From positions 1-6,510 of the forward strand of contig JAIYCK010000397.1 in the NCBI GenBank assembly GCA_027488055.1: DNA of 6,510 bases, given 5' to 3'. Positions 1-6,441 of this stretch are shown here, piece after piece (the stretch's first letter is position 1; the number at the start of each line of letters is the position of its first letter). The notes below the pieces were generated by a model. The model was given only the letters and a program-made list of their open reading frames with translations, did not search any database and had not been told where the DNA came from. A program made the translations under genes and the position numbers. Origin of the DNA: Flavobacteriales bacterium. GTDB lineage: Bacteria > Bacteroidota > Bacteroidia > Flavobacteriales_D > Sanyastnellaceae.

Positions 1-1
1 C

Positions 2-598
2 ACAAGTTCAGCCACTGGATTGGGTGACCTTGCAGGAAGCAGCTTGCAATTCACACACGCCCCAATTACATACTACTATGGCTTTCAGATTGGAGAGCGC
101 GCCAACAATCGCAACACTGATTATGGAATGAGCGGTTGGATGCTTTACAGCGGAATCGTGAATGGAGAGATGGTGAATGGGCATGGTGACTTTTTCGCCA
201 GCAATGATTGCTGTCAATCACAAACTATTGAGCGGACCTGGACAGCCTCTGATTGCGCAGGCAATACCGTATCGCATATCCAAACCATTCAAGTCGGTAG
301 CAACACTGCCCCACTTTCACCGATGCAACCACAACCCGTTTTGCCTCAGCTACAAGTTAGCTATGCTGGAAGTGAAACCTTTGATGTCGCATTTAGAACC
401 GTCAAAGCAGGTAAGACCACCATTGAGATGTACAACATGCAGGGGCAATTGATCACTCAGATCTACAGCAATGTTTTAGAAGCCGGTGAAGAAGTGCGGA
501 TGCACTATCCATCACCTGGATTGCGCAATGCGATTTACTTCTTTAAAATGATCAGCGCTGATCAAGTGGTTGGTGCGCAAAGCATGATGATGCGATAA
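2..598 (+). CDS. Secreted/surface protein C-terminus with HYR-like module and T9SS type A sorting domain (5'-partial)
   Basis: The reading frame is open from the left edge, so only the last 198 residues are seen and the true start lies outside the window. The visible part opens with a Gly/Asn-rich segment (GDLAGSSLQFTHAP, then FQIGERANN). A Cys pair follows at about residues 70-71, then ERTWTASDCAGN at about 77-88, the typical closing strand of the HYR-like repeats common in large flavobacterial surface proteins. A Pro/Gln-rich linker (about 105-115) leads to a C-terminal beta domain (about 116-198) with the layout of the Por secretion tail: an IEMYNMQGQLI strand, then AGEE, then a GLRNAIYFFKM strand, ending in MMMR. 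Such tails direct proteins through the outer membrane by the type IX system, with cleavage and usually surface attachment. The export route is therefore inferred with good confidence. The function of the protein (adhesin, enzyme or structural) cannot be told because the upstream domains are missing. Confidence 0.85.
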   Translation, partial: TSSATGLGDLAGSSLQFTHAPITYYYGFQIGERANNRNTDYGMSGWMLYSGIVNGEMVNGHGDFFASNDCCQSQTIERTWTASDCAGNTVSHIQTIQVGSNTAPLSPMQPQPVLPQLQVSYAGSETFDVAFRTVKAGKTTIEMYNMQGQLITQIYSNVLEAGEEVRMHYPSPGLRNAIYFFKMISADQVVGAQSMMMR

Positions 599-605
599 AA
601 ATATT

Positions 606-644
606 CAGGTAATGTGCCTTGTTATAAATAAGGCGCATTACCTG
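606..644 (+). terminator. Strong intrinsic terminator hairpin after the surface-protein gene
   Basis: The arms 606-620 (CAGGTAATGTGCCTT) and 630-644 (AAGGCGCATTACCTG) pair over 15 positions with a single G-U wobble, around a 9-nt AT-rich loop. The right arm is followed by ATTTTCC and the left arm is preceded by an A-rich run that overlaps the TAA stop codon (596-598), so the structure could terminate in both directions. It begins 7 nt after the stop codon, the usual place for a Rho-independent terminator. The T tract is short, but the stem is long and the pairing is clear. Confidence 0.85.
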
Positions 645-665
645 ATTTTCCTTGTTACAATCGCG

Positions 666-673
666 TATATTCG
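666..673 (+). promoter_or_regulatory. Possible Bacteroidota -7 promoter element for tex
   Basis: TATATTCG differs by one base from the Bacteroidota sigma-ABfr -7 consensus TAnnTTTG and ends 24 nt before the GTG start of tex. No good -33 TTTG box is present at the expected distance; the nearest candidates are TTTTC at 646-650 and CTTG at 651-654, both too close. The terminator upstream implies that tex needs its own promoter here, which is the main reason for listing it. Confidence 0.35.
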
Positions 674-697
674 GGCATCCATTAATCTCATTATTGC

Positions 698-2812
698 GTG
701 CAGTTTCATACGCTTATATCCAACGAATTAGGACTTCATGCAGGTTCAGTTCACAATGTCATTCAGCTCATTCAAGAAGGTGCCACCACTCCATTCATTG
801 CGCGATACCGCAAAGAAAAAACCAATGGAATGGATGAGGTGCAAATTGAAATGGTCAAACAATCGCTGCACAAACTCAATGAAATCTCCAAGCGGAAAAC
901 TACCATTTTGGAGACCATCGCATCGTTGGATAAGCTGACCCCAGCCTTGAAACAAGCCATTGAGAATTGTTGGAATTCCATTGATTTGGAAGATTTGTAT
1001 TTTCCATACAAACCCAAACGAAGAACAAAGGCCACCATTGCGCGAGAAAAAGGACTGGAGCCCCTTGCTCATTGGTTGATGACAGAACCAAATATCTTAC
1101 CCTATCAAGAAGCACAGAAATATATTCGAGCTGATATAGCCAATACAGAAGAAGCCCTTGCTGGAGCACGCGACATCATCGCAGACATCATCAATGATGA
1201 TCCGCAAGCAAGAAATACGGTGCGACGCCTTTTTGAAAAGCATGCGGTGATCACAACGAAAGTAGCGAAGTCCAAGTCCGAAGAAGGTGCCAAATACAGC
1301 GATTATTTCAAGTTTAGTGAGCCCATTCATCGGTGTCCATCACATCGGATTTTGGCCATATTGCGTGCTTCAGAAGAAGGATTTATCAAATTAAAAATAG
1401 CGCCGAATGAAGAGCAATGTATTCGGCAATTGAACCAGCTGTATGTTCGTAAGAATACGCCATGCAGCCAACAGATTCGAATGGCAGTTGGCGATGCTTA
1501 CGAGCGACTCATTGCACCTTCGCTGGAGAACGAGACCAAGCATTTACTCAAGTCGAAAGCGGACGACGAAGCCATTCGTGTTTTTGCGAGCAATGCGCAA
1601 CAATTACTATTGTCTTCGCCTTTGGGAAGCAAGCGCATATTGGCCTTGGATCCTGGCTACCGATCAGGATGTAAATTGGTTTGTCTCAATGAAGAGGGTG
1701 ATTTGATTTATGATTCTGTGATTTATCCGCATGAACCTCAAATGCAGCAAAAAGCTTCAGCGCAGGAAATCATGCATTTGGTTAACCAATATGATATAGA
1801 AGCAATCGCCATAGGCAACGGCACAGCAGGCAGAGAGACTGAGCTCTTTGTCCAATCGCTTGGACTGCCTTCCAGCGTCGAATTATTCATGGTCAACGAA
1901 AACGGTGCATCGGTGTATTCTGCATCAGCCGTGGGACGCGAAGAGTTTCCAGACAAGGATATTACGGTGCGAGGAGCTGTATCCATTGGTCGTCGATTGG
2001 CCGATCCGCTGGCTGAATTGGTCAAAATCGATCCCAAGAGCATCGGTGTTGGTCAGTACCAGCATGATGTGGATCAAAACAAATTGCAACAAAGTTTGGA
2101 GACCGTGGTGGAGCGTTGTGTGAATCAAGTGGGGGTCAACATCAATACAGCCAGTAAAAGTTTGTTGAGTTATGTCTCTGGACTCAATGCCACTGTTGCA
2201 CAAAACATCGTCGAATATCGATCCAAGAATGGCGCCTTTCAATCGCGACAAGACCTCAAAAAAATCCCTCGACTCGGTGAAAAAACCTTTGAGCAATGCG
2301 CCGCTTTCATTCGCATACCCCACGCTAAAAATCCATTGGACAATAGCGCTGTGCATCCCGAAAGCTATGACATCGTAGCACAAATGGCCAAAGACTTAAA
2401 TTGTCAAATCGCGGATTTGATGCGCGATGACACCACGCGCAACCGCGTGCAGCCCGAACGCTACGTAAGTGACAAAGCTGGTTTGCCGACGATACAGGAT
2501 ATACTATCCGAACTAAAAAAACCGGGACGAGATCCGCGTGAAAAACTAGAAGCCTTTCGCTTCGCACCCATTCAATCGGTGGAGGATTTGCATATCGGCA
2601 TGATCGTACCCGGCATTGTGACCAACATCACCAAGTTCAGTTGTTTTGTTGACATCGGCGTCAAGCGCGACGGGATGGTGCATATATCCCAAATGGCAGA
2701 TAAATACATCACTGATCCAAATGAGGTGGTTAAAATTCAGCAACACGTGACAGTCAAAGTGACCGACATCGATCTGGTCAGAAAACGAATTGGGTTGAGC
2801 ATGAAGTTGTAA
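698..2812 (+). CDS. tex: Tex family transcription accessory / S1 RNA-binding protein
   Basis: This 704-residue protein is a complete Tex, a cytoplasmic nucleic-acid-binding protein linked to transcription in several bacteria; its precise role is still loosely defined. The Tex N-terminal helical region covers about residues 1-300 (EGATTPFIARYRKE near residue 30; EGAKYSDYFKFSEP near 205). The YqgF/RNase H-like domain begins with ILALDPG at 314-320 (Asp318) and includes GNGTAGRETE at 373-382 and the family signature VNENGASVYSAS. The stretch SIGVGQYQHDVDQ precedes a helix-hairpin-helix region at about 479-545. An S1 RNA-binding domain fills 631-704 (FVDIGVKRDGMVHISQM). Length and domain order match the family, which is usually 700-780 residues. 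The start is GTG: an in-frame stop at 683-685 rules out any earlier start, and family homology begins within the first few residues. No Shine-Dalgarno is seen, as is common in Bacteroidota. It is a single-gene unit, set off by the terminator upstream and a convergent operon downstream. Confidence 0.95.
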   Translation: MQFHTLISNELGLHAGSVHNVIQLIQEGATTPFIARYRKEKTNGMDEVQIEMVKQSLHKLNEISKRKTTILETIASLDKLTPALKQAIENCWNSIDLEDLYFPYKPKRRTKATIAREKGLEPLAHWLMTEPNILPYQEAQKYIRADIANTEEALAGARDIIADIINDDPQARNTVRRLFEKHAVITTKVAKSKSEEGAKYSDYFKFSEPIHRCPSHRILAILRASEEGFIKLKIAPNEEQCIRQLNQLYVRKNTPCSQQIRMAVGDAYERLIAPSLENETKHLLKSKADDEAIRVFASNAQQLLLSSPLGSKRILALDPGYRSGCKLVCLNEEGDLIYDSVIYPHEPQMQQKASAQEIMHLVNQYDIEAIAIGNGTAGRETELFVQSLGLPSSVELFMVNENGASVYSASAVGREEFPDKDITVRGAVSIGRRLADPLAELVKIDPKSIGVGQYQHDVDQNKLQQSLETVVERCVNQVGVNINTASKSLLSYVSGLNATVAQNIVEYRSKNGAFQSRQDLKKIPRLGEKTFEQCAAFIRIPHAKNPLDNSAVHPESYDIVAQMAKDLNCQIADLMRDDTTRNRVQPERYVSDKAGLPTIQDILSELKKPGRDPREKLEAFRFAPIQSVEDLHIGMIVPGIVTNITKFSCFVDIGVKRDGMVHISQMADKYITDPNEVVKIQQHVTVKVTDIDLVRKRIGLSMKL

Positions 2813-3059
2813 TTTCAATTCGTTCGTCTTTCCCTCTGTCCAGTCACAGCGCTCATACAGATTTTCGACGTTTATCTCAGATTTGATTGGTATAAAGTCA
2901 GCCAACTAATATTGCCATTTACGCAAGCTTAAAATTGATGGAGTCAATCGTTCATCTTACATTCAGCTTGGCGTTTTAGCTAGTTAAATAGACACACGCC
3001 ATTTTGACCCATGCGATTAACAAGGGCCATCCCATTCAGCGATCACACATTCGAACGGT
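2813..3059. other. Convergent intergenic region between tex and mutB
   Basis: These 247 nt separate two genes whose 3' ends face each other. I see no coding frame with recognisable protein character, no tRNA-like structure and no direct repeats. The only structure found is the weak nested inverted repeat listed separately. The region probably serves only to end transcription from both sides. Confidence 0.6.
2921..2977 (+). terminator. Weak, imperfect nested hairpin; possible terminator for tex
   Basis: ACGCAAGCT (2921-2929) can pair with AGCTTGGCGT (2965-2974) with one bulged G, and the right arm runs into TTTT (2974-2977). The loop of about 35 nt holds a small inner hairpin, ATTGA (2934-2938) with TCAAT (2944-2948). 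Read on the minus strand, that inner hairpin is followed by TTTT, so it could contribute to stopping mutAB transcripts. The stems are short, the outer loop is long, and the site lies more than 100 nt from either stop codon. This is a tentative call. Confidence 0.25.
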
Positions 3060-5117
3060 CTATTCGAACATGCCTTCATTCAGTACATCCAATATTTCTT
3101 TCGCAGCTAGGCTGATCTTGGTGCCTGGGCCAAAAATCCCGACGCATCCAGCCTTGTATAGGTACTCATAATCTTGCTCAGGAATAACACCTCCAGCCAC
3201 CACAAGGATGTCAGGACGACCTTCAGCCGCCAATGCGGCAATCAATGCAGGTACCAAGGTCTTATGGCCAGCCGCTAAGGACGAGGCCCCCACCACATGC
3301 ACATCGTTTTCGATGGCTTGCTTCGCTACTTCTTCAGGTGTTTGAAACAATGGACCGATGTCCACATCAAAACCCAAATCGGCAAAGGAAGTGGCAATCA
3401 CTTTGGCTCCCCTGTCGTGTCCATCTTGTCCCATTTTGGCTATCATGATACGCGCCCGGCGTCCAGCCTTGGCCGCAAATGCATCGCTGCACTGCATCGC
3501 TATCTCAAAATCTTGATCGCTCATACTCTCGCTTTTATACACTCCACTGACACTTCGGATATTGGCCACATAGCGACCAAAACTTTTCTCCATAGCGTCG
3601 CTTATTTCACCCAAACTGGCCCTCACGCGGGCCGCTTCCACAGCTAATGCCAACAAATTGCCTTCACCTGATTGTGCTGCATTCGCAATGGCTTGCAACG
3701 CGCTTGCGCATGCTGCTTGGTCGCGCTGAGCCTTCATCTGCTCCAAGCGTTTAATCTGTGATTCGCGCACAGCGACATTGTCTACATCCAAAATATCGAT
3801 TGGAGCCTCTTGTTCCAATGCGTATATATTGACCCCGATGATTTGATCTTTCCCGGTATCAATGCGCGCTTGCTTGCGTGCGGCCGCTTCTTCAATGCGC
3901 AACTTAGGCAATCCTGCCTCGATGGCTTTTGTCATGCCTCCCAAATTTTCAACTTCTTCGATCAACTGCATGGCTGCCTCGTAAATGGAAGTAGTAAGTT
4001 GCTCCACATACACCGATCCTGCCCATGGATCCACCGCTTTGCAAATGTCCGTTTCGTCTTGAATATACAACTGTGTGTTGCGTGCAATGCGCGCGCTGAA
4101 ATCGGTGGGTAGAGCAATGGCTTCATCCAAGGCATTGGTATGCAAACTTTGGGTACCACCCAATGCTGCGGCCATGGCCTCGATGCACGTGCGTGCGACA
4201 TTGTTGTATGGATCTTGTTTGGTTAGACTCCAACCACTGGTTTGACAATGCGTGCGCAATGCCAAAGACTTGGGATTGGTCGGATTGAATTGCTGGATGA
4301 GTTGTGCCCAAATCAAACGGGCCGCGCGCATTTTGGCGATCTCCCGGAAATGATCCATCCCGATGGCCCAAAAAAAGGAAAGACGCGGTGCGAACTCATC
4401 GATGCTCATGCCTGCCGCAAGTCCTGCGCGCACATACTCCAAGCCATCGGCCAAGGTATAGGCCAATTCGATTTCCAAGGTTGCTCCAGCTTCTTGCATG
4501 TGATATCCCGAAATACTGATGGGATTGAACTTGGGCATCTCTTTGCTGCAATAGGCAAAAATATCGCTCACGATCCGCATGCTGGGTGCAGGTGGATAGA
4601 TATACGTATTTCGCACCATGAACTCCTTCAGGATATCGTTCTGAATGGTGCCTTGCAACACCGATTTGGACACGCCTTGTTCCTCCGCTGCAGCAATGTA
4701 AAAAGCCAAAATAGGAATCACAGCGCCATTCATGGTCATGGACACACTCATTTGATCCAAAGGAATTTGATCAAACAACACCTTCATATCCTCAATGCTG
4801 TCGATGGCCACACCTGCTTTTCCCACATCGCCCACCACCCTCGGATGATCGCTATCGTATCCGCGGTGTGTTGCTAGGTCAAAGGCCACACTAAGCCCCT
4901 TCTGGCCTGCAGCTAAATTGCGGCGGTAAAAAGCATTGCTTTCTTCGGCTGTGCTGAAACCTGCATATTGTCGAATGGTCCAAGGTCGAATAGCATACAT
5001 GCTCGCATACGGACCGCGCATATACGGTGCGATCCCTGCGCCATATTGCTCCATTTTGGATGGTGCCTTTGCTGCCGAAATTGGACGCAGCGTTGTATTC
5101 AATTTAACTCTTTGCAT
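3060..5117 (-). CDS. mutB: Methylmalonyl-CoA mutase large (catalytic) subunit, short N-terminus
   Basis: This is the catalytic subunit (685 residues) of adenosylcobalamin-dependent methylmalonyl-CoA mutase, which interconverts (R)-methylmalonyl-CoA and succinyl-CoA in the cytoplasm. The TIM barrel covers about residues 25-430. Tyr51 (TIRQYAGFS), Gln159, Arg169 (EFMVRN), Tyr205 and His206 (ISGYHMQEAG) match Tyr89, Gln197, Arg207, Tyr243 and His244 of the Propionibacterium enzyme at a constant offset of 38, so the substrate pocket is intact and specific for methylmalonyl-CoA. After a linker (about 430-550), the B12-binding domain has DGHDRG at 565-570, with His567 as lower cobalt ligand, then the conserved SSLAAGH (612-618) and GGVIPEQD (642-649). 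The start is the first possible one: an in-frame TAA lies at 5124-5126, two codons upstream. As a result the usual N-terminal extension is missing. The start lies inside the end of mutA, so the two are co-transcribed and probably translationally coupled. Ends with TAG. Confidence 0.97.
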   Translation of the reverse strand: MQRVKLNTTLRPISAAKAPSKMEQYGAGIAPYMRGPYASMYAIRPWTIRQYAGFSTAEESNAFYRRNLAAGQKGLSVAFDLATHRGYDSDHPRVVGDVGKAGVAIDSIEDMKVLFDQIPLDQMSVSMTMNGAVIPILAFYIAAAEEQGVSKSVLQGTIQNDILKEFMVRNTYIYPPAPSMRIVSDIFAYCSKEMPKFNPISISGYHMQEAGATLEIELAYTLADGLEYVRAGLAAGMSIDEFAPRLSFFWAIGMDHFREIAKMRAARLIWAQLIQQFNPTNPKSLALRTHCQTSGWSLTKQDPYNNVARTCIEAMAAALGGTQSLHTNALDEAIALPTDFSARIARNTQLYIQDETDICKAVDPWAGSVYVEQLTTSIYEAAMQLIEEVENLGGMTKAIEAGLPKLRIEEAAARKQARIDTGKDQIIGVNIYALEQEAPIDILDVDNVAVRESQIKRLEQMKAQRDQAACASALQAIANAAQSGEGNLLALAVEAARVRASLGEISDAMEKSFGRYVANIRSVSGVYKSESMSDQDFEIAMQCSDAFAAKAGRRARIMIAKMGQDGHDRGAKVIATSFADLGFDVDIGPLFQTPEEVAKQAIENDVHVVGASSLAAGHKTLVPALIAALAAEGRPDILVVAGGVIPEQDYEYLYKAGCVGIFGPGTKISLAAKEILDVLNEGMFE
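5104..5117 (-). promoter_or_regulatory. 14-nt mutA/mutB coding overlap
   Basis: The mutB ATG (5117-5115) precedes the mutA TAA (5106-5104) on the minus strand, so the genes share 14 nt in different frames. The sequence before the mutB start (AAGTAAAAGCAA) is A-rich and has no Shine-Dalgarno motif. Re-initiation by ribosomes finishing mutA would help produce the subunits in the 1:1 ratio of the heterodimer; this coupling is inferred from the overlap. Confidence 0.6.
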
Positions 5118-6354
5118 TTGCTTTTACTTGATACTTGTTGACTCCAACTCTGATTTTTTGTCCACTTCGAATGGCTTCTTCGGTGCTTGCTCCAATGGTC
5201 TGTGCTGCCTTTTGCCATGCCGTTTCCTGCATCGTCCAGCCTCCGTGCTCTTCCATCTCCACCAACGAATTCCAAGCCTGCTCCGCCATTTGACCGAACA
5301 TATGTTCGAGGTAATAACTTCCTTGCGCCGCATGCAATGCCGAATCCATGCAGGACTCCTCTCGTAAAAGATGCAATATGTTCCTCGCCCATCGCAGCGC
5401 ATGAACAGGGTCGGCAGTTGGATCGTGAGGTTGCACTTCAATGCTCGATGCTTGTCCAATAGCGGCGCTCATGGCCGCAGTGGTGGCGCGTAATAAATTC
5501 GTATTGGTATCGGTGGTGGAATACGAAGTGACTCCAGTCACCGCATGAATGAATATACTCTGACTACATGCATGCTCCGGAGCATAGCTCGCCACAAGCT
5601 CGGCAAACAAATGTCGAATCACACGGATTTTGGTGATCTCCAAAAAATAACTCGTATCCGAAGATGTTTGAATCTGCAGCATGGCTGACGCCTCATCAAT
5701 GGTAAAGCCTGCTGATGTGAGTCGAAACAAGGCCTCTTGTGCCTGACCTAGTATGGCGGCTACCTGCATAACGGCTGAGGCGCCTGTGCGTGCCAACGCA
5801 ACTCCATCGATGTAGAACAAGCGGCAGCGAGGAAAAGCTTGCTGGTAATAACGTACAGCTTCGACGTCCCAATTGTCGCTCCACAGTATCCGTGCATCAT
5901 TGCCTAAAAGACCTTGAAGTGTATTCGACTGCCAACCCCGTTGGTCTGCATATGCGTGCAATGATTTTGCATACGAAATGGTCAAAGGGATGTTTTGCCA
6001 ATGCAATTGAATATAAGGCCACTCAATTTCAGCCAATGAAGCATCCATCTCATGCGGCTCGGGAGCTTGCAAAAAACCAATGCTTTGAGCTCCGCCCGCC
6101 AAACACATGAGCGCTTGGGTTCGCGCAGCTTCGGCTCCATCTGCCGTCACTTGCTGATGAATGTGAAATGGAAATACCCCTAGCGCGGCTTCAGCTGAAG
6201 AGGTCGCATGCGTGTAATAAGGTTCCATTTCGATGCCCGGTTCAGGCGACCATTGCAGTGACTCCAACGACCGCTCGCCGAGTTCTTTCTGAATGGCCTT
6301 TAGCCACTGATCCTTGGTATTGGGATCAAAGACGTGAAGTTCTTTCAAATTCAT
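5104..6354 (-). CDS. mutA: Methylmalonyl-CoA mutase small subunit, lacking the B12-binding domain
   Basis: This 416-residue protein is the non-catalytic partner of the mutase heterodimer. It consists almost wholly of a degenerate TIM barrel. The N-terminal part carries the family-type helix and strand (DQWLKAIQKELG near residue 15; PGIEMEPYY at 39-47). The core includes the FLEITKIRVIRHLFAEL helix (237-253), matching the EIAKxRAxRxLW segment of active mutases, TNLLRATTAAMSAAIG (285-300) and LLREESCMDSALHAAQGSYYLE (329-350). It ends soon after VGVNKYQ (403-409), where the barrel closes. There is no DxHxxG cobalamin motif and no room for that domain, as in the short small subunits of about 450 residues in flavobacteria; propionibacterial and Porphyromonas-type small subunits are longer. 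The ATG at 6354 is the first possible start, since an in-frame TAA lies at 6366-6364. It is the first gene of a two-gene operon with mutB. Divergence from other small subunits is high, as is normal for this subunit. Confidence 0.92.
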   Translation of the reverse strand: MNLKELHVFDPNTKDQWLKAIQKELGERSLESLQWSPEPGIEMEPYYTHATSSAEAALGVFPFHIHQQVTADGAEAARTQALMCLAGGAQSIGFLQAPEPHEMDASLAEIEWPYIQLHWQNIPLTISYAKSLHAYADQRGWQSNTLQGLLGNDARILWSDNWDVEAVRYYQQAFPRCRLFYIDGVALARTGASAVMQVAAILGQAQEALFRLTSAGFTIDEASAMLQIQTSSDTSYFLEITKIRVIRHLFAELVASYAPEHACSQSIFIHAVTGVTSYSTTDTNTNLLRATTAAMSAAIGQASSIEVQPHDPTADPVHALRWARNILHLLREESCMDSALHAAQGSYYLEHMFGQMAEQAWNSLVEMEEHGGWTMQETAWQKAAQTIGASTEEAIRSGQKIRVGVNKYQVKANAKS

Positions 6355-6358
6355 TGCC

Positions 6359-6366
6359 CGAAATTA
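6359..6366 (-). promoter_or_regulatory. Possible -7 element for mutAB
   Basis: On the minus strand TAATTTCG fits the Bacteroidota -7 motif with one mismatch, but it ends only 4 nt before the mutA ATG and has no TTTG box at the expected distance upstream. If real, the mRNA would be leaderless or nearly so. The match could well be chance. Some promoter must lie in or near this 87-nt divergent gap, because the gene upstream points the other way. Confidence 0.2.
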
Positions 6367-6424
6367 CATCATTCGGTGCATTTCGCAGTGACTGAGTTTC
6401 CATGCGATTTACACATCGTCCATC

Positions 6425-6432
6425 TATCTTTG
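6425..6432 (+). promoter_or_regulatory. Bacteroidota -7 promoter element (TATCTTTG)
   Basis: TATCTTTG is an exact match to TAnnTTTG and lies 9 nt before the ATG at 6442. The -33 region is poor: TTTC at 6397-6400 is 24 nt upstream of the box, slightly too far, and TTTA at 6408-6411 is too close. The transcript would have a leader of only a few nucleotides. Position between divergent genes supports a promoter here. Confidence 0.45.
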
Positions 6433-6441
6433 TACCAACCC

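Noticed and set aside
1925..2383. Open frame of 152 codons on the - strand inside tex
   Set aside because: It lies opposite the most conserved part of Tex (end of the YqgF domain and the helix-hairpin-helix region). No recognisable motif or initiation signal.
2546..2905. Minus-strand frame of 119 codons running from the tex S1 domain into the convergent gap
   Set aside because: Most of it is antisense to the S1 domain, and the part in the gap shows no protein-like pattern. It would also run in the path of mutAB transcripts without any start signal.
2813..3059. Possible small RNA, tRNA or CRISPR-like repeat in the convergent gap
   Set aside because: No cloverleaf, no repeated units and no strong hairpin with a T tract. 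Only short imperfect inverted repeats are present.
4242..4877. Long open frame of 211 codons on the + strand opposite mutB
   Set aside because: It lies wholly antisense to a highly conserved catalytic barrel and its His/Cys-rich, low-hydrophobic-order translation resembles no protein family. It is best explained by the codon bias of mutB.
5118..5220. Possible frameshift hiding a longer N-terminus of mutB
   Set aside because: I read all three minus-strand frames upstream of the ATG. One is the mutA C-terminus and the other two lack the expected N-terminal mutase motifs, so a simple frameshift does not restore them.
4936..5367. Open frame of 143 codons on the + strand across the mutA/mutB junction
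   Set aside because: It is antisense to both well-supported genes, with a Cys/Leu/Arg-rich translation lacking domain character and no promoter.
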